Shown here in pieces: positions 32,893-42,400 of a DNA stretch of 64,000 bases. The notes under the pieces are model-generated. The model worked only from the letters and a program-made list of their open reading frames with translations. It was not told where the DNA came from and searched no databases. The DNA is from Streptomyces sp. ADI96-02 (GTDB lineage Bacteria; Actinomycetota; Actinomycetes; Streptomycetales; Streptomycetaceae), in assembly GCF_003846185.1 (NCBI RefSeq), contig NZ_ML123034.1, forward strand, positions 4,767,587-4,831,586, read 5' to 3'. Both the position numbers and the translations under genes were made by a program. Each line of letters begins with the position of its first letter. The first letter of the stretch is position 1.

Positions 32893-33660
32893 TCATGTCG
32901 CCGCTCCTCTTCGCGAGTCGTCCTCCAGCAGGGCGCGTTCGGTCAGTGCCGCGGCTCCGCCCGTGTAGGCGAGCGGATCGCACAGCTCCGCCAGCTCGTG
33001 CGCCCCGACGCGGCCGGCCGGCTCCGGCGAACCGGCCAGGACGTCCGCGAGCGGCTTCCCGGTCTCCGCCGCCGTCGCCGCGCACCTCGACACCACGGCC
33101 CTGGCCGCCGCCTTGCCGAGCAGCGGCGCCAGCTCGGCCGCGATCCGCCCGGTGACCACACCGCTGCCGGTGAGCGCCAGATTGGCGCGCATCCGCCCGT
33201 CGCGGACCTCCAGGCCGCCGGCCAGCTCGACCGCCGTATGGGCCGCCCCGCCCGTCAACCGCAGGCACTCGCGCAGCAGTTGCCACTCGGCGTGCCACAC
33301 CCCGCCCGACCGCTCGTCCTCCGACACCAGGCACTGCGTCAACCCGGCGGCCATCACCGGCACCTGGAGCGAGGCACTGCGGATCAGCGTCGACAGCACC
33401 GGATTGCGCTTGTGCGGCATGGCGGAGGAGCTGCCGCGGCCCACCGGCCCCGGCTCGGCGACCTCCGCCACCTCGGTCCGCGCCAGCGACTGCACGTCGA
33501 CCGCGATCTTGCCGAGCGCACCGGCAGCCCGGTCGCGAGCACCCGGTCCAGCCGCTCGTCCGCGGCCAGGACCAGTTCCCGCCAGCCCGCCGCCTTGAGA
33601 CCGAACGTGGTGGGGACCGCCTGGAGGGCGAGGGTCCGGCCGCCACGGCCACGCCGGCCG
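32893..33660 (-). pseudogene. pcaB: Decayed pcaB (3-carboxy-cis,cis-muconate cycloisomerase)
   Basis: Two pieces of one fumarase/aspartase-superfamily protein are present on the minus strand. The upstream piece (about 33660 to 33523) reads GGRTLALQAVPTTFGLKAAG and ends at ATGLPV. It is followed without a gap, but in a different frame, by ALGKIAVDVQSLARTEVAEV (from about 33521). The superfamily signature GSSAMPHKRNP and the normal C-terminus then follow. Compared with the family, the N-terminal half is missing and roughly 60-70 residues are deleted at the frame change. The intact part alone would be about 200 residues and should be inactive. PcaB belongs to protocatechuate degradation; no other pca gene remains here. 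Confidence 0.8.
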
Positions 33661-33735
33661 ACGCCCGCTACACCGACATGGTGTCGGGCAGCCGGCGCGC
33701 CGTCCGCCCCGCCCTCACGGCCCCGGGGCCCCTCC

Positions 33736-35322
33736 TCACCGCGCCGAGGGCGCGGCCAGGGCGCGCAACGCCTTCTTGTCGACCTTTCCCATCGGCGTAC
33801 GCGGCAACTGCGATACGGGCACCAGGCGGTCGGGGATCTTGTAGGTGGCCAGGCCGCGGCCCCGCAGGTACTCCTTCACCGCCGAGGTGCCGGGAGCCGT
33901 CCCGGTCAGGACGACGAACGCGTACGTCCGTTCGCCGAGCACGGTGTCCTGAACACCGATCACGGCCGCGTCCCGCACCGCGGGATGGGTGCGCAGCTGA
34001 CGCTCCACCTCCTCCGCCGAGACCTTCTCGCCGGCCCGGTTGATGACGTCCTTGATCCGGCCGACGATCACGATGTTGCCGTCCTGCCTGCGCCGGACGA
34101 GGTCTCCGGTGCGGAAGAAGCCGTCCGGTGTGAACGCGCGCGCGTTCTCCTCGGGAGCCCGGTAGTACCCGCGGATCGTGTACGGACCCCGCACCTGCAT
34201 TTCGCCGGCCTCCCCGTCGGGCACCGGGTCGCCGGACTCGTCCACGACCCGGATCTCGTCGCGCGGCGACATCGGGCGGCCGTCCGTGTTCACGACCGCC
34301 TCCTGCGGGTCGTCGAGCCGGGTGTGCGTCAGCAGGCCCTCGCTGATGCCGTACCACCGCTGGATACGGCAGCCCAGGCCCCGGGCCGCCCGGTCGGCGA
34401 GGGCGGGGTCGAGAGGGGCGCTGCCGACCTGGATCAGCAGATCCGACAGTTCGCCGGGCGGCCGTCCCGAGTCGGCCCACAGCCGCAGCACGGCGGGCAC
34501 GAGCGTGGTCACGGTGACGCCCTCGCGGCGGATCAGCGGGAACACCTCGTCGGGCCGTACGGTCGACGTGAGGACCGCCCTGCCGCCCAGGAGGAGGCTG
34601 CCGAACACCCCCGGGCAGGCGAGCGCCGCCTGGTGCGCGACCGGGTTGACGGCGAGATAGACCACGTCCCGGTCGACCTCCATCGCCCGCGCGGTCGCGC
34701 CCATGACGTACGCGTAGTCGTCGTGGGTCCGGGGGATCAGCTTCGGGAGCCCGGTGGTTCCCCCGGAGAGCAGGAACAGCGCGGGCGCGGACGGGTCCAC
34801 CCGGGGCAGCGGGACGTCCTCGGCGCCCACCGACTCCAGCGCCGTGAACTCCTGGGGGTCGCCGCTGACCAGCACATGCCGGAGCGAGGGGATCTCCCGG
34901 GCGATCCCGCGGAAGTCGAACCCGCCGAACTCGTCCTTCACCACGTAGGCCACCGCGCCGGAATGGGCGCACAGATGCTCGATCTCGGACCTGCGGTGTC
35001 CGGGCAGCGCGAGCACCGGTATGGCCCCGGCCCGCAGCAGCGCGAACACCACGACGACGAACTCGGGAACGTTGGGCAGGTGCACGACCACCCGGTCCAG
35101 CGGGCTGACGCCCAGTCCGATCAGTCCGCCCGCCAGCCGGTCCGCCCTGCGCGAGAGCTCCGCGTAGGTCATCCGCCGCCCGTCGCAGACCACGGCCACT
35201 CTCTCCGCGTTCCGCTCGCACGACTCGTGGAGCAGGTCGCCGATCGGCCGGCCGGGCCAGACACCCGTCCGGCGCAGGTCCGCCCCGAGCTGTTCGGGCC
35301 AGGGCACAAATCCGTCGAGCAT
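33736..35322 (-). CDS. Aryl-AMP ligase, predicted to activate quinoxaline-2-carboxylic acid
   Basis: This 528-residue stand-alone adenylation enzyme is of the EntE/DhbE type, which activates aromatic acids as acyl-AMP and loads them on a carrier protein. Motifs: LFLLSGGTTGLPKLIPRTHDDY (P-loop; GG in place of SGST), AVNPVAHQAAL, YGISEGLLTHT, and the C-terminal lysine motif PRTPMGKVDKKAL. ATG at 35322 is preceded by GGAAGGGA at about ten bases; the longer frame to 35463 adds a basic, low-complexity leader. No aryl carrier domain is fused or adjacent. In echinomycin synthesis the corresponding ligase (Ecm1) uses the fatty-acid ACP. It is divergent from the thioesterase operon, 221 bases apart. 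Confidence 0.88.
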   Translation of the reverse strand: MLDGFVPWPEQLGADLRRTGVWPGRPIGDLLHESCERNAERVAVVCDGRRMTYAELSRRADRLAGGLIGLGVSPLDRVVVHLPNVPEFVVVVFALLRAGAIPVLALPGHRRSEIEHLCAHSGAVAYVVKDEFGGFDFRGIAREIPSLRHVLVSGDPQEFTALESVGAEDVPLPRVDPSAPALFLLSGGTTGLPKLIPRTHDDYAYVMGATARAMEVDRDVVYLAVNPVAHQAALACPGVFGSLLLGGRAVLTSTVRPDEVFPLIRREGVTVTTLVPAVLRLWADSGRPPGELSDLLIQVGSAPLDPALADRAARGLGCRIQRWYGISEGLLTHTRLDDPQEAVVNTDGRPMSPRDEIRVVDESGDPVPDGEAGEMQVRGPYTIRGYYRAPEENARAFTPDGFFRTGDLVRRRQDGNIVIVGRIKDVINRAGEKVSAEEVERQLRTHPAVRDAAVIGVQDTVLGERTYAFVVLTGTAPGTSAVKEYLRGRGLATYKIPDRLVPVSQLPRTPMGKVDKKALRALAAPSAR

Positions 35323-35543
35323 GATGACGTCCCTTCCAGGAGCGGGCGGAGGGGGGACGGAGGCGCGAGCGTCCGTGCGCGGGCGCGATGGCGCGCCTGC
35401 CGGGCCCCTCTCCTCCGCATCGTCATCGCGGCCCCCGTACGGCCCCCGGTCTCTTGCCGACATCTGTCGGGGAGTCCGTGAAATTCCGGCGAGCGGAAAA
35501 CATGGGACCCGCGGAACGACGGCCGACGAGAAGGGCGGGGCGG
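35323..35543. promoter_or_regulatory. Divergent promoter region: aryl-AMP ligase / thioesterase operon
   Basis: These 221 bases between divergent cluster genes must carry promoters for both. It includes a less GC-rich patch near 35475-35505 (GTGAAATTCCGGCGAGCGGAAAAC). No operator can be assigned with confidence. Confidence 0.45.
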
Positions 35544-36290
35544 ATGAGCCGGATGCGGGAACGGGGCTGGGTGCGGTCGCTGACCGGCATCGACGGTCCC
35601 GGTGTGCGCCTGGTGTGCTTCCCGCACTCCGGGGGCTCTGCCATCGCCTTCGGCGAGTGGGCCGCGGCGGTGCCGTCCGGCACGGCGCTCATGGCCGTCC
35701 AGTACCCCGGCCGCGGTGACCGCTTCGGGGAGCCGCCGGTGGACGACGTGGCCGCGATGGCGGACTCCGCCGCGGCGGAGCTGCTGCGGCTCCCGCCGGG
35801 CGACCGCGTGCTGTTCGGGCACAGCCTGGGCGCGCTGGTCGCCTACGAGACGGCCCTGCTGCTGCGGGACGCCGGTGAGGAACCCCGGGCGCTGTGCGTG
35901 TCGGCCGCGCTCCCGCCCGGAGAGATGAGCGAGCGGAACGTCCACCTGGCCCCCGACGACGAGTTCTGGGCGACGCTGCACGCGCTGGGCGGCATCGAAC
36001 CCGCCGTCCTGGAGAACAAGGAGCTGCGCGAACTCCTCCTGCCCATGCTCCGCTCGGACCTGCGGGCCCACGCGACGTACCGGCCGTCGCCCGGCGCCGG
36101 GCCGCTGTCCTGTCCGGTGCGCGGCTACCACGGCGAGGGCGACCCGCTGGTGGCCGAGGCGCGGCTTGCCGGGTGGGCGCGCGTCACCTCCGGCGAGTAC
36201 AGCGGGACCGTGCGGCCGGGAGGCCACTTCCACGTGGAGCACGACGTCCCGGGACTCGTCGCGGACGTGCTGAGCCACGGACGGGCGTGA
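35544..36290 (+). CDS. Type II thioesterase, predicted to release beta-hydroxytryptophan
   Basis: This 248-residue alpha/beta hydrolase is of the NRPS-associated thioesterase family: LVCFPHSGGSAIAF, the nucleophile motif FGHSLGALVAYE, the Asp in HGEGDPLV, and the His in GGHFHVEHD. ATG at 35544 with GAAGGGCGGGG upstream was chosen. The gene leads the row TE, dehydrogenase, FAD monooxygenase, monooxygenase-fold protein and NRPS genes. In echinomycin synthesis a thioesterase (Ecm2) frees beta-hydroxytryptophan from the A-T didomain protein, and the same role is inferred. General editing of misloaded carrier domains is the alternative. Confidence 0.85.
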   Translation: MSRMRERGWVRSLTGIDGPGVRLVCFPHSGGSAIAFGEWAAAVPSGTALMAVQYPGRGDRFGEPPVDDVAAMADSAAAELLRLPPGDRVLFGHSLGALVAYETALLLRDAGEEPRALCVSAALPPGEMSERNVHLAPDDEFWATLHALGGIEPAVLENKELRELLLPMLRSDLRAHATYRPSPGAGPLSCPVRGYHGEGDPLVAEARLAGWARVTSGEYSGTVRPGGHFHVEHDVPGLVADVLSHGRA

Positions 36291-36296
36291 GCGGCT

Positions 36297-37331
36297 TTGA
36301 CCACCATCACCGTCATTCCCGGTGACGGCATCGGACCGGAGGTGACCGCTCCGGCGCTGGACGTCCTCGACGCCCTCGACCTCGGCGTGCGGACCGACGT
36401 CCTCGACCACGTCAACGCGGAGACGTACCTGCGGACCGGCCGGGCCCTGTCGGACGCCGACGTCGACCGGGTCAGGAAGAGCGGGGCGACCCTGCTGGGC
36501 GCGGTCGGCGATCCCCGGCTCGGCGACACGGCGTACGTACGCGGCGTCCTGACCACCCTGCGCCTGGAACTCGACCTGTACGTCAACTACCGGCCGGCGA
36601 AGCTGTGGCACGACCGGCTCAGCCCGCTGCGCGACCCGGCACGCCGGGCGATCGACTGCGTGATCGTCAGGGAGAACACCGAAGGGCTCTACAGCGGCGT
36701 CGGCGGCAGTACGCGGACCGGTTCCCCGCACGAGATCGCCCTCGACGTGGACCTGAGCACGCATCACGGGGTGTCGCGCATCCTGGACTACGCCTTCTCC
36801 GTCGCCCGCAGATCGGTCTGCCTGGTCGACAAGGCCAACGCCGTCCGCAACGGGGGGCGGCTGTGGCAGCGCTGCTGGCGCGAGGCGGCGGCCCGGCATC
36901 CGGACGTCGACACGTCACACCTCTACGTGGACGCCGCGGCGATGAGACTGGCCACCGATCCGACCGCCTTCGACGTCATCGTCACCAACAACTCCTACGG
37001 CGACATCCTGAGCGACCTCACCGCCGCGCTCGCCGGCGGCCTCGGCGTGGCGGCGTCGGCCAATCTCAACCCCGACACCGGGCGGGGCCTGTTCGAGCCC
37101 GTGCACGGCAGTGCGCCGGACATCGCGGGCACCGGAACCGCCAACCCGTTCGCCGCCATCCTCTCCGTGGCCCTGCTGGCCGAGCACCTGGGCGGAGCCC
37201 GGGAGGCGGAGGCGGTCCGCCGGGCGGTCGCCGCCGCCGTGGCCGCAGGACGGGTCACCCGCGATCTCGGCGGGTCCCTGAGCACGAAGGAGGCGGGCGC
37301 CGTGGTCCTGGCCGGGCTGCGGCAGCCCTGA
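36297..37331 (+). CDS. Isopropylmalate/isocitrate dehydrogenase-like enzyme, cap biosynthesis
   Basis: This 344-residue protein has the beta-decarboxylating dehydrogenase fold: VIPGDGIGPEVT at the N-terminus, VRENTEGLYSGVGG, DKANAVR with the catalytic Lys, a metal-binding Asp in NNSYGDILSDL, and FEPVHGSAPDIAGTGTANP. It is not housekeeping LeuB: no other leucine gene is present, and the segment around 60-95 differs from LeuB. Oxidation of the beta-hydroxyl of a hydroxykynurenine-type intermediate with loss of CO2 is the likely job, as proposed for the echinomycin pathway. The start is TTG at 36297, six bases after the thioesterase stop, so translation is probably coupled. Confidence 0.85.
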   Translation: MTTITVIPGDGIGPEVTAPALDVLDALDLGVRTDVLDHVNAETYLRTGRALSDADVDRVRKSGATLLGAVGDPRLGDTAYVRGVLTTLRLELDLYVNYRPAKLWHDRLSPLRDPARRAIDCVIVRENTEGLYSGVGGSTRTGSPHEIALDVDLSTHHGVSRILDYAFSVARRSVCLVDKANAVRNGGRLWQRCWREAAARHPDVDTSHLYVDAAAMRLATDPTAFDVIVTNNSYGDILSDLTAALAGGLGVAASANLNPDTGRGLFEPVHGSAPDIAGTGTANPFAAILSVALLAEHLGGAREAEAVRRAVAAAVAAGRVTRDLGGSLSTKEAGAVVLAGLRQP

Positions 37332-37405
37332 GGGCCGACCCGCGATCGCGCGGGGGCACGGCCGGGGAACTGTCGGAGGAAGTACGGACCAGGGGCGGGG
37401 ATGCC

Positions 37406-38782
37406 ATGCACGGGAACGACTCGGGCCGCACGGCCGAGAACCACGAGACGGTCGTCGTCGGGGCCGGCCTGGTGGGGGTGGTCACCGCTCTCTACCTGGC
37501 GCCCCGGTTCGGACCGGTCACCCTGCTGGAGAAGCGGGAGGCCCCGAGGCCCGACCCCGGCTCCCGGGGCAGGTCCCTCACGGTGATGCTGTCGGCGCGC
37601 GGCTGGCGCGTCCTGTCGGACCTGGGCGTCGCGGACGCGGTGCGCGGGATCTGCGTCCCGTTGTACGGACGCTGCGGGCACCCGCCCGACGGGCGGGCCC
37701 GGGTGACCCCGTACAGCCGCGACGAGCAGCCCATCTGGTCCGTGGAGCGCGAACGGCTGCACCGCATCCTGCTGGACGCCGCCGAGGCGACGCCCGGCGT
37801 GCGCCTCCGCTTCGGGCAGCGCGTGCGCTCCGTGGACCTGGACGACCCGGCCGTGCTGGTGGAGGACCGGCACGGGCGGCACCGGCTCAGGTGCCGCCGG
37901 ATCCTCGGCTGCGACGGCGCGCACTCCGCCACCCGGGCCGCCCTGGAGGCGCGCGGCGCCCGAGCCGAGGTGCGCAAGCTCGAACTGGCCTATCAGGAGA
38001 TCGACGTGCCGGGCGGCTGGCTCGACCGCAGGACCATGCACTACTGGCCCACCGGCGACGCGATGTTCGCCGCGTTCCCCATGCCGTCGGGTGACTTCTC
38101 CGGCTCCCTGTTCATGCGCCTCGACGGCCCGGCCCCCTCCTACGCGGCGGTCGGCGGCGGCCGGGACCTGTACGAGACGTTCGCCGCCCACTTCCCCGAA
38201 CCGGCCGCGGCCATACCCGACATCGCCGGCCAGCTCGCCTCCCGGTCCGTCTCCACCCTGTCGGTCGTCCGCTGCGACCGGTGGGTGTGGCAGGACGCCT
38301 TCGCCCTGCTCGGCGACTCCTGCCATGCGATGGCGCCCTTCATGGGGCACGGCATGAACTGCGGCTTCGAGGACGCCCGGGTCCTCGTCGACTGCCTCGA
38401 CGCCACCGTGGACTGGGCGGCGGGACTGGCCGCCTACGAGAAGTCGCGGACCGAGGACGCCGAGGCGATCTCCCGGCTCTCCTACCGCCACTACTTCACG
38501 ATGGCCAACCCGCCCCGCGAGGAGACCCCCGCCGACGTGCTGCGCGGGCGGCTCCTGACCCTCTTCCCCGACCGGTTCTCCTCGCTGTACGAGCAGTGCG
38601 CCTTCACCGAGGAGAGCTACGCCTCGGTGCTGCGGGGCGACCGGAGACTGGACCGCCTCGTGGCGGACCTGCTCGACCGCCACGGCACGGATCTGGCGTC
38701 GGCGCCCGAGGACCGGGTGCGCGCCTGCACGACGTCGTTCACCACCGGCACAGCCACCCTGGAGGACTCCGGATGTTCGTGA
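37406..38782 (+). CDS. FAD monooxygenase, kynurenine 3-monooxygenase-like
   Basis: This 458-residue class A flavin monooxygenase has the FAD-binding VVGAGLVGVVTALYL at the N-terminus, ILGCDGAHSATRAAL in the middle and GDSCHAMAPFMGHGMNCGFED near residue 310, the last nearly diagnostic for kynurenine 3-monooxygenase. The membrane-anchoring C-terminus of eukaryotic KMO is absent, as expected. It should hydroxylate the aromatic ring of a (beta-hydroxy)kynurenine made by the tryptophan dioxygenase in this cluster, on the way to quinoxaline-2-carboxylic acid. GGGGCGGGG precedes ATG at 37406; an ATG at 37401 is out of frame. The gene overlaps the next by ten bases. Confidence 0.88.
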   Translation: MHGNDSGRTAENHETVVVGAGLVGVVTALYLAPRFGPVTLLEKREAPRPDPGSRGRSLTVMLSARGWRVLSDLGVADAVRGICVPLYGRCGHPPDGRARVTPYSRDEQPIWSVERERLHRILLDAAEATPGVRLRFGQRVRSVDLDDPAVLVEDRHGRHRLRCRRILGCDGAHSATRAALEARGARAEVRKLELAYQEIDVPGGWLDRRTMHYWPTGDAMFAAFPMPSGDFSGSLFMRLDGPAPSYAAVGGGRDLYETFAAHFPEPAAAIPDIAGQLASRSVSTLSVVRCDRWVWQDAFALLGDSCHAMAPFMGHGMNCGFEDARVLVDCLDATVDWAAGLAAYEKSRTEDAEAISRLSYRHYFTMANPPREETPADVLRGRLLTLFPDRFSSLYEQCAFTEESYASVLRGDRRLDRLVADLLDRHGTDLASAPEDRVRACTTSFTTGTATLEDSGCS

Positions 38783-39117
38783 TCCTGTTCAAGTCGCGCC
38801 TCTCCGATCAGGCGGGCGAGGAGTACTACGCCACCGAGGACCGGATGCGCGAGCGCGTCCGCGAGATCGCCGGGTCCGACCTGGTGGACGTCAAGCAGTA
38901 CACGGCGGAGGACGGCGAACGCCTCGCCGTCGTGATGTGGCGGGACGCGGAGACCCTGGAGAAGTGGCGTTCCGACCCCGACCACCTGGTGGCGCAGCGA
39001 CTGGGCCGCGAACGCTGGTACTCCGCCTACGAGCTGACCGTCGCCGAGGTGGTGAGGACCAGCGCACACGGAACCGCGCCCGTCGCGGCCGAGGAGCAGC
39101 GCACGACGACGGCCTGA
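38773..39117 (+). CDS. Small antibiotic-biosynthesis-monooxygenase-fold (ABM-like) protein
   Basis: This 114-residue protein has the length and pattern of dimeric alpha/beta-barrel proteins of the ABM family: MFVILFKSRLS forms the first strand, the middle reads VDVKQYTAEDGERLAVVMWRD, and WYSAYELTVAEVV ends the fold. The last ~20 residues are a flexible tail. ABM enzymes oxidise aromatic rings without cofactor, or help cyclise. No catalytic residue can be assigned here. The start lies inside the FAD monooxygenase gene (10-base overlap), so the two are translated together and probably act in one step or in sequence. Its substrate is unknown. Confidence 0.75.
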   Translation: MFVILFKSRLSDQAGEEYYATEDRMRERVREIAGSDLVDVKQYTAEDGERLAVVMWRDAETLEKWRSDPDHLVAQRLGRERWYSAYELTVAEVVRTSAHGTAPVAAEEQRTTTA

Positions 39118-39415
39118 GGAACGTACGCCCGCGGGCCGGGAGACCGCCGGACCGGGCACGACCGGGCGGGACACCGCCGGGCGGGACGGACACCGGGCCG
39201 GACGAGCACCGGGCCGGACGGTCAACGGACCGGACGAACAGCGGCCGGACAAACGCCGGGCCCGAAAAATTGGCGGACATGGTTCGGGATACGGCCAATT
39301 CTGTTCCGACCTCTAGCCAATATCTTTCAGCCCGGTTGATCGGCCTCACTGCCGAGACAAGCATCAGCACGGTGAGTGACTGATGGTCAGGATCATGTTG
39401 CTGGGGGGAATCTGG
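39118..39415 (+). promoter_or_regulatory. Leader/promoter region of the NRPS genes with repeats
   Basis: This gap of 298 bases holds two notable elements. First are four degenerate 16-bp tandem units at 39192-39207, 39208-39223, 39224-39239 and 39240-39255, built on CCGGGCCGGACGAGCA-like sequence. Then comes an unusually AT-rich patch (39262-39345) with AATTGGC (39268-39274) and GCCAATT (39294-39300) in inverted orientation and a third GCCAAT at 39316. The AT-rich patch is the likely NRPS promoter, and the GCCAAT copies may be operator half-sites. Confidence 0.5.
39192..39255 (+). repeat. Four degenerate 16-bp tandem repeats upstream of NRPS 1
   Basis: The units share the core GGCCGGAC (GGACCGGAC in the third). 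They lie directly before the AT-rich promoter patch. They may be regulator-binding iterons or simple slippage of GC-rich sequence. Confidence 0.6.
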
Positions 39416-42400
39416 ATGGGCTGTACCGGCGTCACATCCGCGCAGGAAGCCATGTGGCTCGCACAGGAACTCGCTCCGGACGTACCGAACAACGTGGCGA
39501 CCCTGTGGGACGTCGAGGGCGACCTGGACGCCGCCCTGCTCGCCACGGCCGTCAGGACGGCCGTGGCCGAGGCCGACGCACTCAGGGTGAACTTCCGCCG
39601 GGACGACGGTGGACTGCGGCAGCTCGCCCGGGACTTCGGGGACTGGGAGCCGTTCCGTCTCGACGTCGGCGGGACCCCCGACCCCGCCGACGCCGCCCGC
39701 GCCGTCGTCGCCGGCCTCGTGCGGCGGCCGTTCGACCTGGCCGAGGACGCGCTCCTGCGGATCGGCTCGATCCGCCTGGGACCCGGCCGCCACCTCCTCG
39801 TACTCGTCTTCCACCACATCCTCACCGACGCGTTCGGCGTGCTCACGCTGCTGTCCCAGCGGATCGCCGAGGTCTACCGCGCGCTGCACACGGAATCCGC
39901 CGTGCCGGAGGGCTCCCTGGCCCCGCCGGGCGAAGCGGTCGCGAAGGACGCGGCGTACCGGACCTCGCGACGCTTCGCCGACGCCGAGCGGTTCTGGCGC
40001 GACTACCTCGCCGCGGACCCGCAGGCCGCCCGGCTGCCCACCGGCGTACGTCCGCCCGCCGGGGCCTTCGGCGACGGGCCCGGGTACTGGGACGGACTCA
40101 CCGCACAGCAGGGGATGACGACCCGTACCGCCGTGGTCCCCGCCGCCGAACTCGCCGCCTGGGAGCGGACGGCCGACACGGTCCGCAGCACGGTGTCCGA
40201 CCTGATCGCCTCGGCCGCCACCGCGTTCCTGCGCCATATGTGCGGCCAGTCCGAGCCGTTGCTCACCATCACCGTCAACCACCGCGTCGGCCCGCTGCGC
40301 CGCTCCCTCGGCCTCCTCTCCAACCGCGTGCCGCTGCGCCCGCGGGTGGACCCCGCGGCCGACTTCGTGGAGCTGGCCGAGACGCTCGGCCGGGAGCGGG
40401 GCCGCGTCCTGCGGCACGCCCGGCACGACGTCTCCCTCGTCAAACGGGCCACCGGACACGCCGGCGACGCGCGCAGCCCGTTCGGCGCCGTCGTCAACGT
40501 GATCCCCTTCGTCCGGTCACTCGACCTCGCGGGGGCCGAGGCCCGCTTCGCCGGCGGCACCTTCGGCGTGATCGACGAGATCATGGTCTGCGTCTACACC
40601 GACGGCGGGGCCGGCAGCGATCTGTACGTCCGCTTCGACGCACCGAGCGCGGAGTACGACGAACAGGACGTCGCCGGGCTCGCCCACCGGTTCACGGCCT
40701 TCCTGCGCACGGCTCTGGCCGACCCGCGCACCCCGGTCGGCGACGTGTCCGTGCTCGGCCCCGCCGAACGCCGCACGCTGCTCGCCGCGTGCGCCGGGCC
40801 CGAGGTGGCCCCGCCGCCCGCGACCCTGGCCGAACTGCTCGACGCCCAGGCCCGCGCCACCCCGGACGCCGTCGCCGTGGCCTTCGAGGACACCCGGCTG
40901 ACCTACCGGGAGCTGGACGCGCGGTCCGGGCGGCTCGCCCGCCTGCTGGCCGAGCGCGGCGCCGAGCCCGAGCGGTTCGTCGCCGTCGCCGTGCCCCGCT
41001 CCCCGGAGCTGGTCGTCGCCCTGGTCGCGGTGATCCGGTCAGGGGCCGCCTACGTGCCGGTCGACCCGGACTATCCGGCCGCCCGGGTCGCGTTCATGCT
41101 CGCCGACGCCCGGCCGACGCTGCTGCTGACGGTCGCCGAGGTCGCCGACCGGCTGCCCCCGACGGACGTCCCCCCGGTCCTGGTCGACGACGCCCCGCCG
41201 TCCGGAGACACCGCCCTTGCGGTACCGCACCGCGTCGACCACCCCGCCTACATGATCTACACCTCGGGCTCGACCGGACGGCCCAAGGGAGCCGTCGTCA
41301 CGCACGCCGCGATCGTCAACCGACTGCGCTGGATGCAGGACCGCTACCGGCTCGACGGCTCCGACCGGGTCCTCCAGAAGACCTCCGCCTCCTTCGACGT
41401 GTCCGTCTGGGAGTTCTTCTGGCCGCTGATCACCGGCGCGACCCTCGTGGTCGCCCGCCCGGACGGGCACCGGGACCCCGGCTACCTCGCCGAGCTGATC
41501 CGGCGGGCCGGCGTCACGACGGCGCACTTCGTCCCGTCCATGCTGGCCGAGTTCCTCACCGAGGAGACGGCCGCCGCCGGCACCGGCCTGCGCCGCGTCG
41601 TGTGCAGCGGCGAGGCGCTTCCGCCCGAGCTGGCCGCCCGGTTCCACCGGGCCTTCGGCGTGCCCCTGCACAATCTGTACGGGCCGACCGAGGCGGCCGT
41701 GGACGTCACCGCGTGGCAGTACCGGCCGGGGGCGCGCACGATACCGATCGGCACCCCGATCTGGAACACCGCGCTCTACGTCCTCGACAGCCGGCTCCGG
41801 CCGCTGCCGGCCGGAGTCCTCGGCGACCTCTACATCGCGGGCGCCGGGCTCGCCCGGGGCTACCACGACCGCCCCGGCCTGACCGCGGAGCGCTTCACGG
41901 CCTGCCCGTTCGGCCCGCCCGGCGCGCGGATGTACCGGACCGGCGACATCGCCCGCTGGAACGCCGACGGCGAGCTGGAGTTCGCCGGCCGGGCCGACCA
42001 GCAGGTGAAGATCCGCGGCTTCCGCGTGGAGCCCCAGGAGATCGAGGCCGCGCTGACCGAGCACCCCGGAGTGCTCCGGGCCGCCGTCGTCGCCCGCCCC
42101 GGCCGGGGCGCCGACCGGGCCGCACAGCTCGTCGCCTACGTCGTCGCGAACACCGCCGGAGGCGGCGGCCCCACCGGCACGGAGTGGGACCTGCACGCCG
42201 GGCTGGACCTCGTCGAGCTGCGGGGCTTCGCCGGGACGCGGCTGCCCGCCCACCTGGTGCCCGCCGCCTTCGTCGCGCTCGACCGGCTGCCGTCGACCGC
42301 GAACGGCAAGCTGGACGTGGCCGGGCTGCCCGCGCCGGAGTTCACCGGACGCGCCCACCGGCCGCCCCGGACCGACGAGGAACGTCTGCTGGCCACCGCG

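Noticed and set aside
32468..32968. Plus-strand open frame across the tandem repeat and pcaB remnant end
   Set aside because: It starts in repeat-rich, Arg/Pro-rich sequence and runs antisense into the pcaB remnant; no domain is recognised.
36297..37331. LeuB of leucine biosynthesis
   Set aside because: It is isolated from leu genes, six bases from a cluster thioesterase, with a TTG start and a diverged substrate region.
39192..39255. CRISPR array
   Set aside because: The units are directly adjacent with no spacers and are degenerate; no cas gene is present anywhere in the window.
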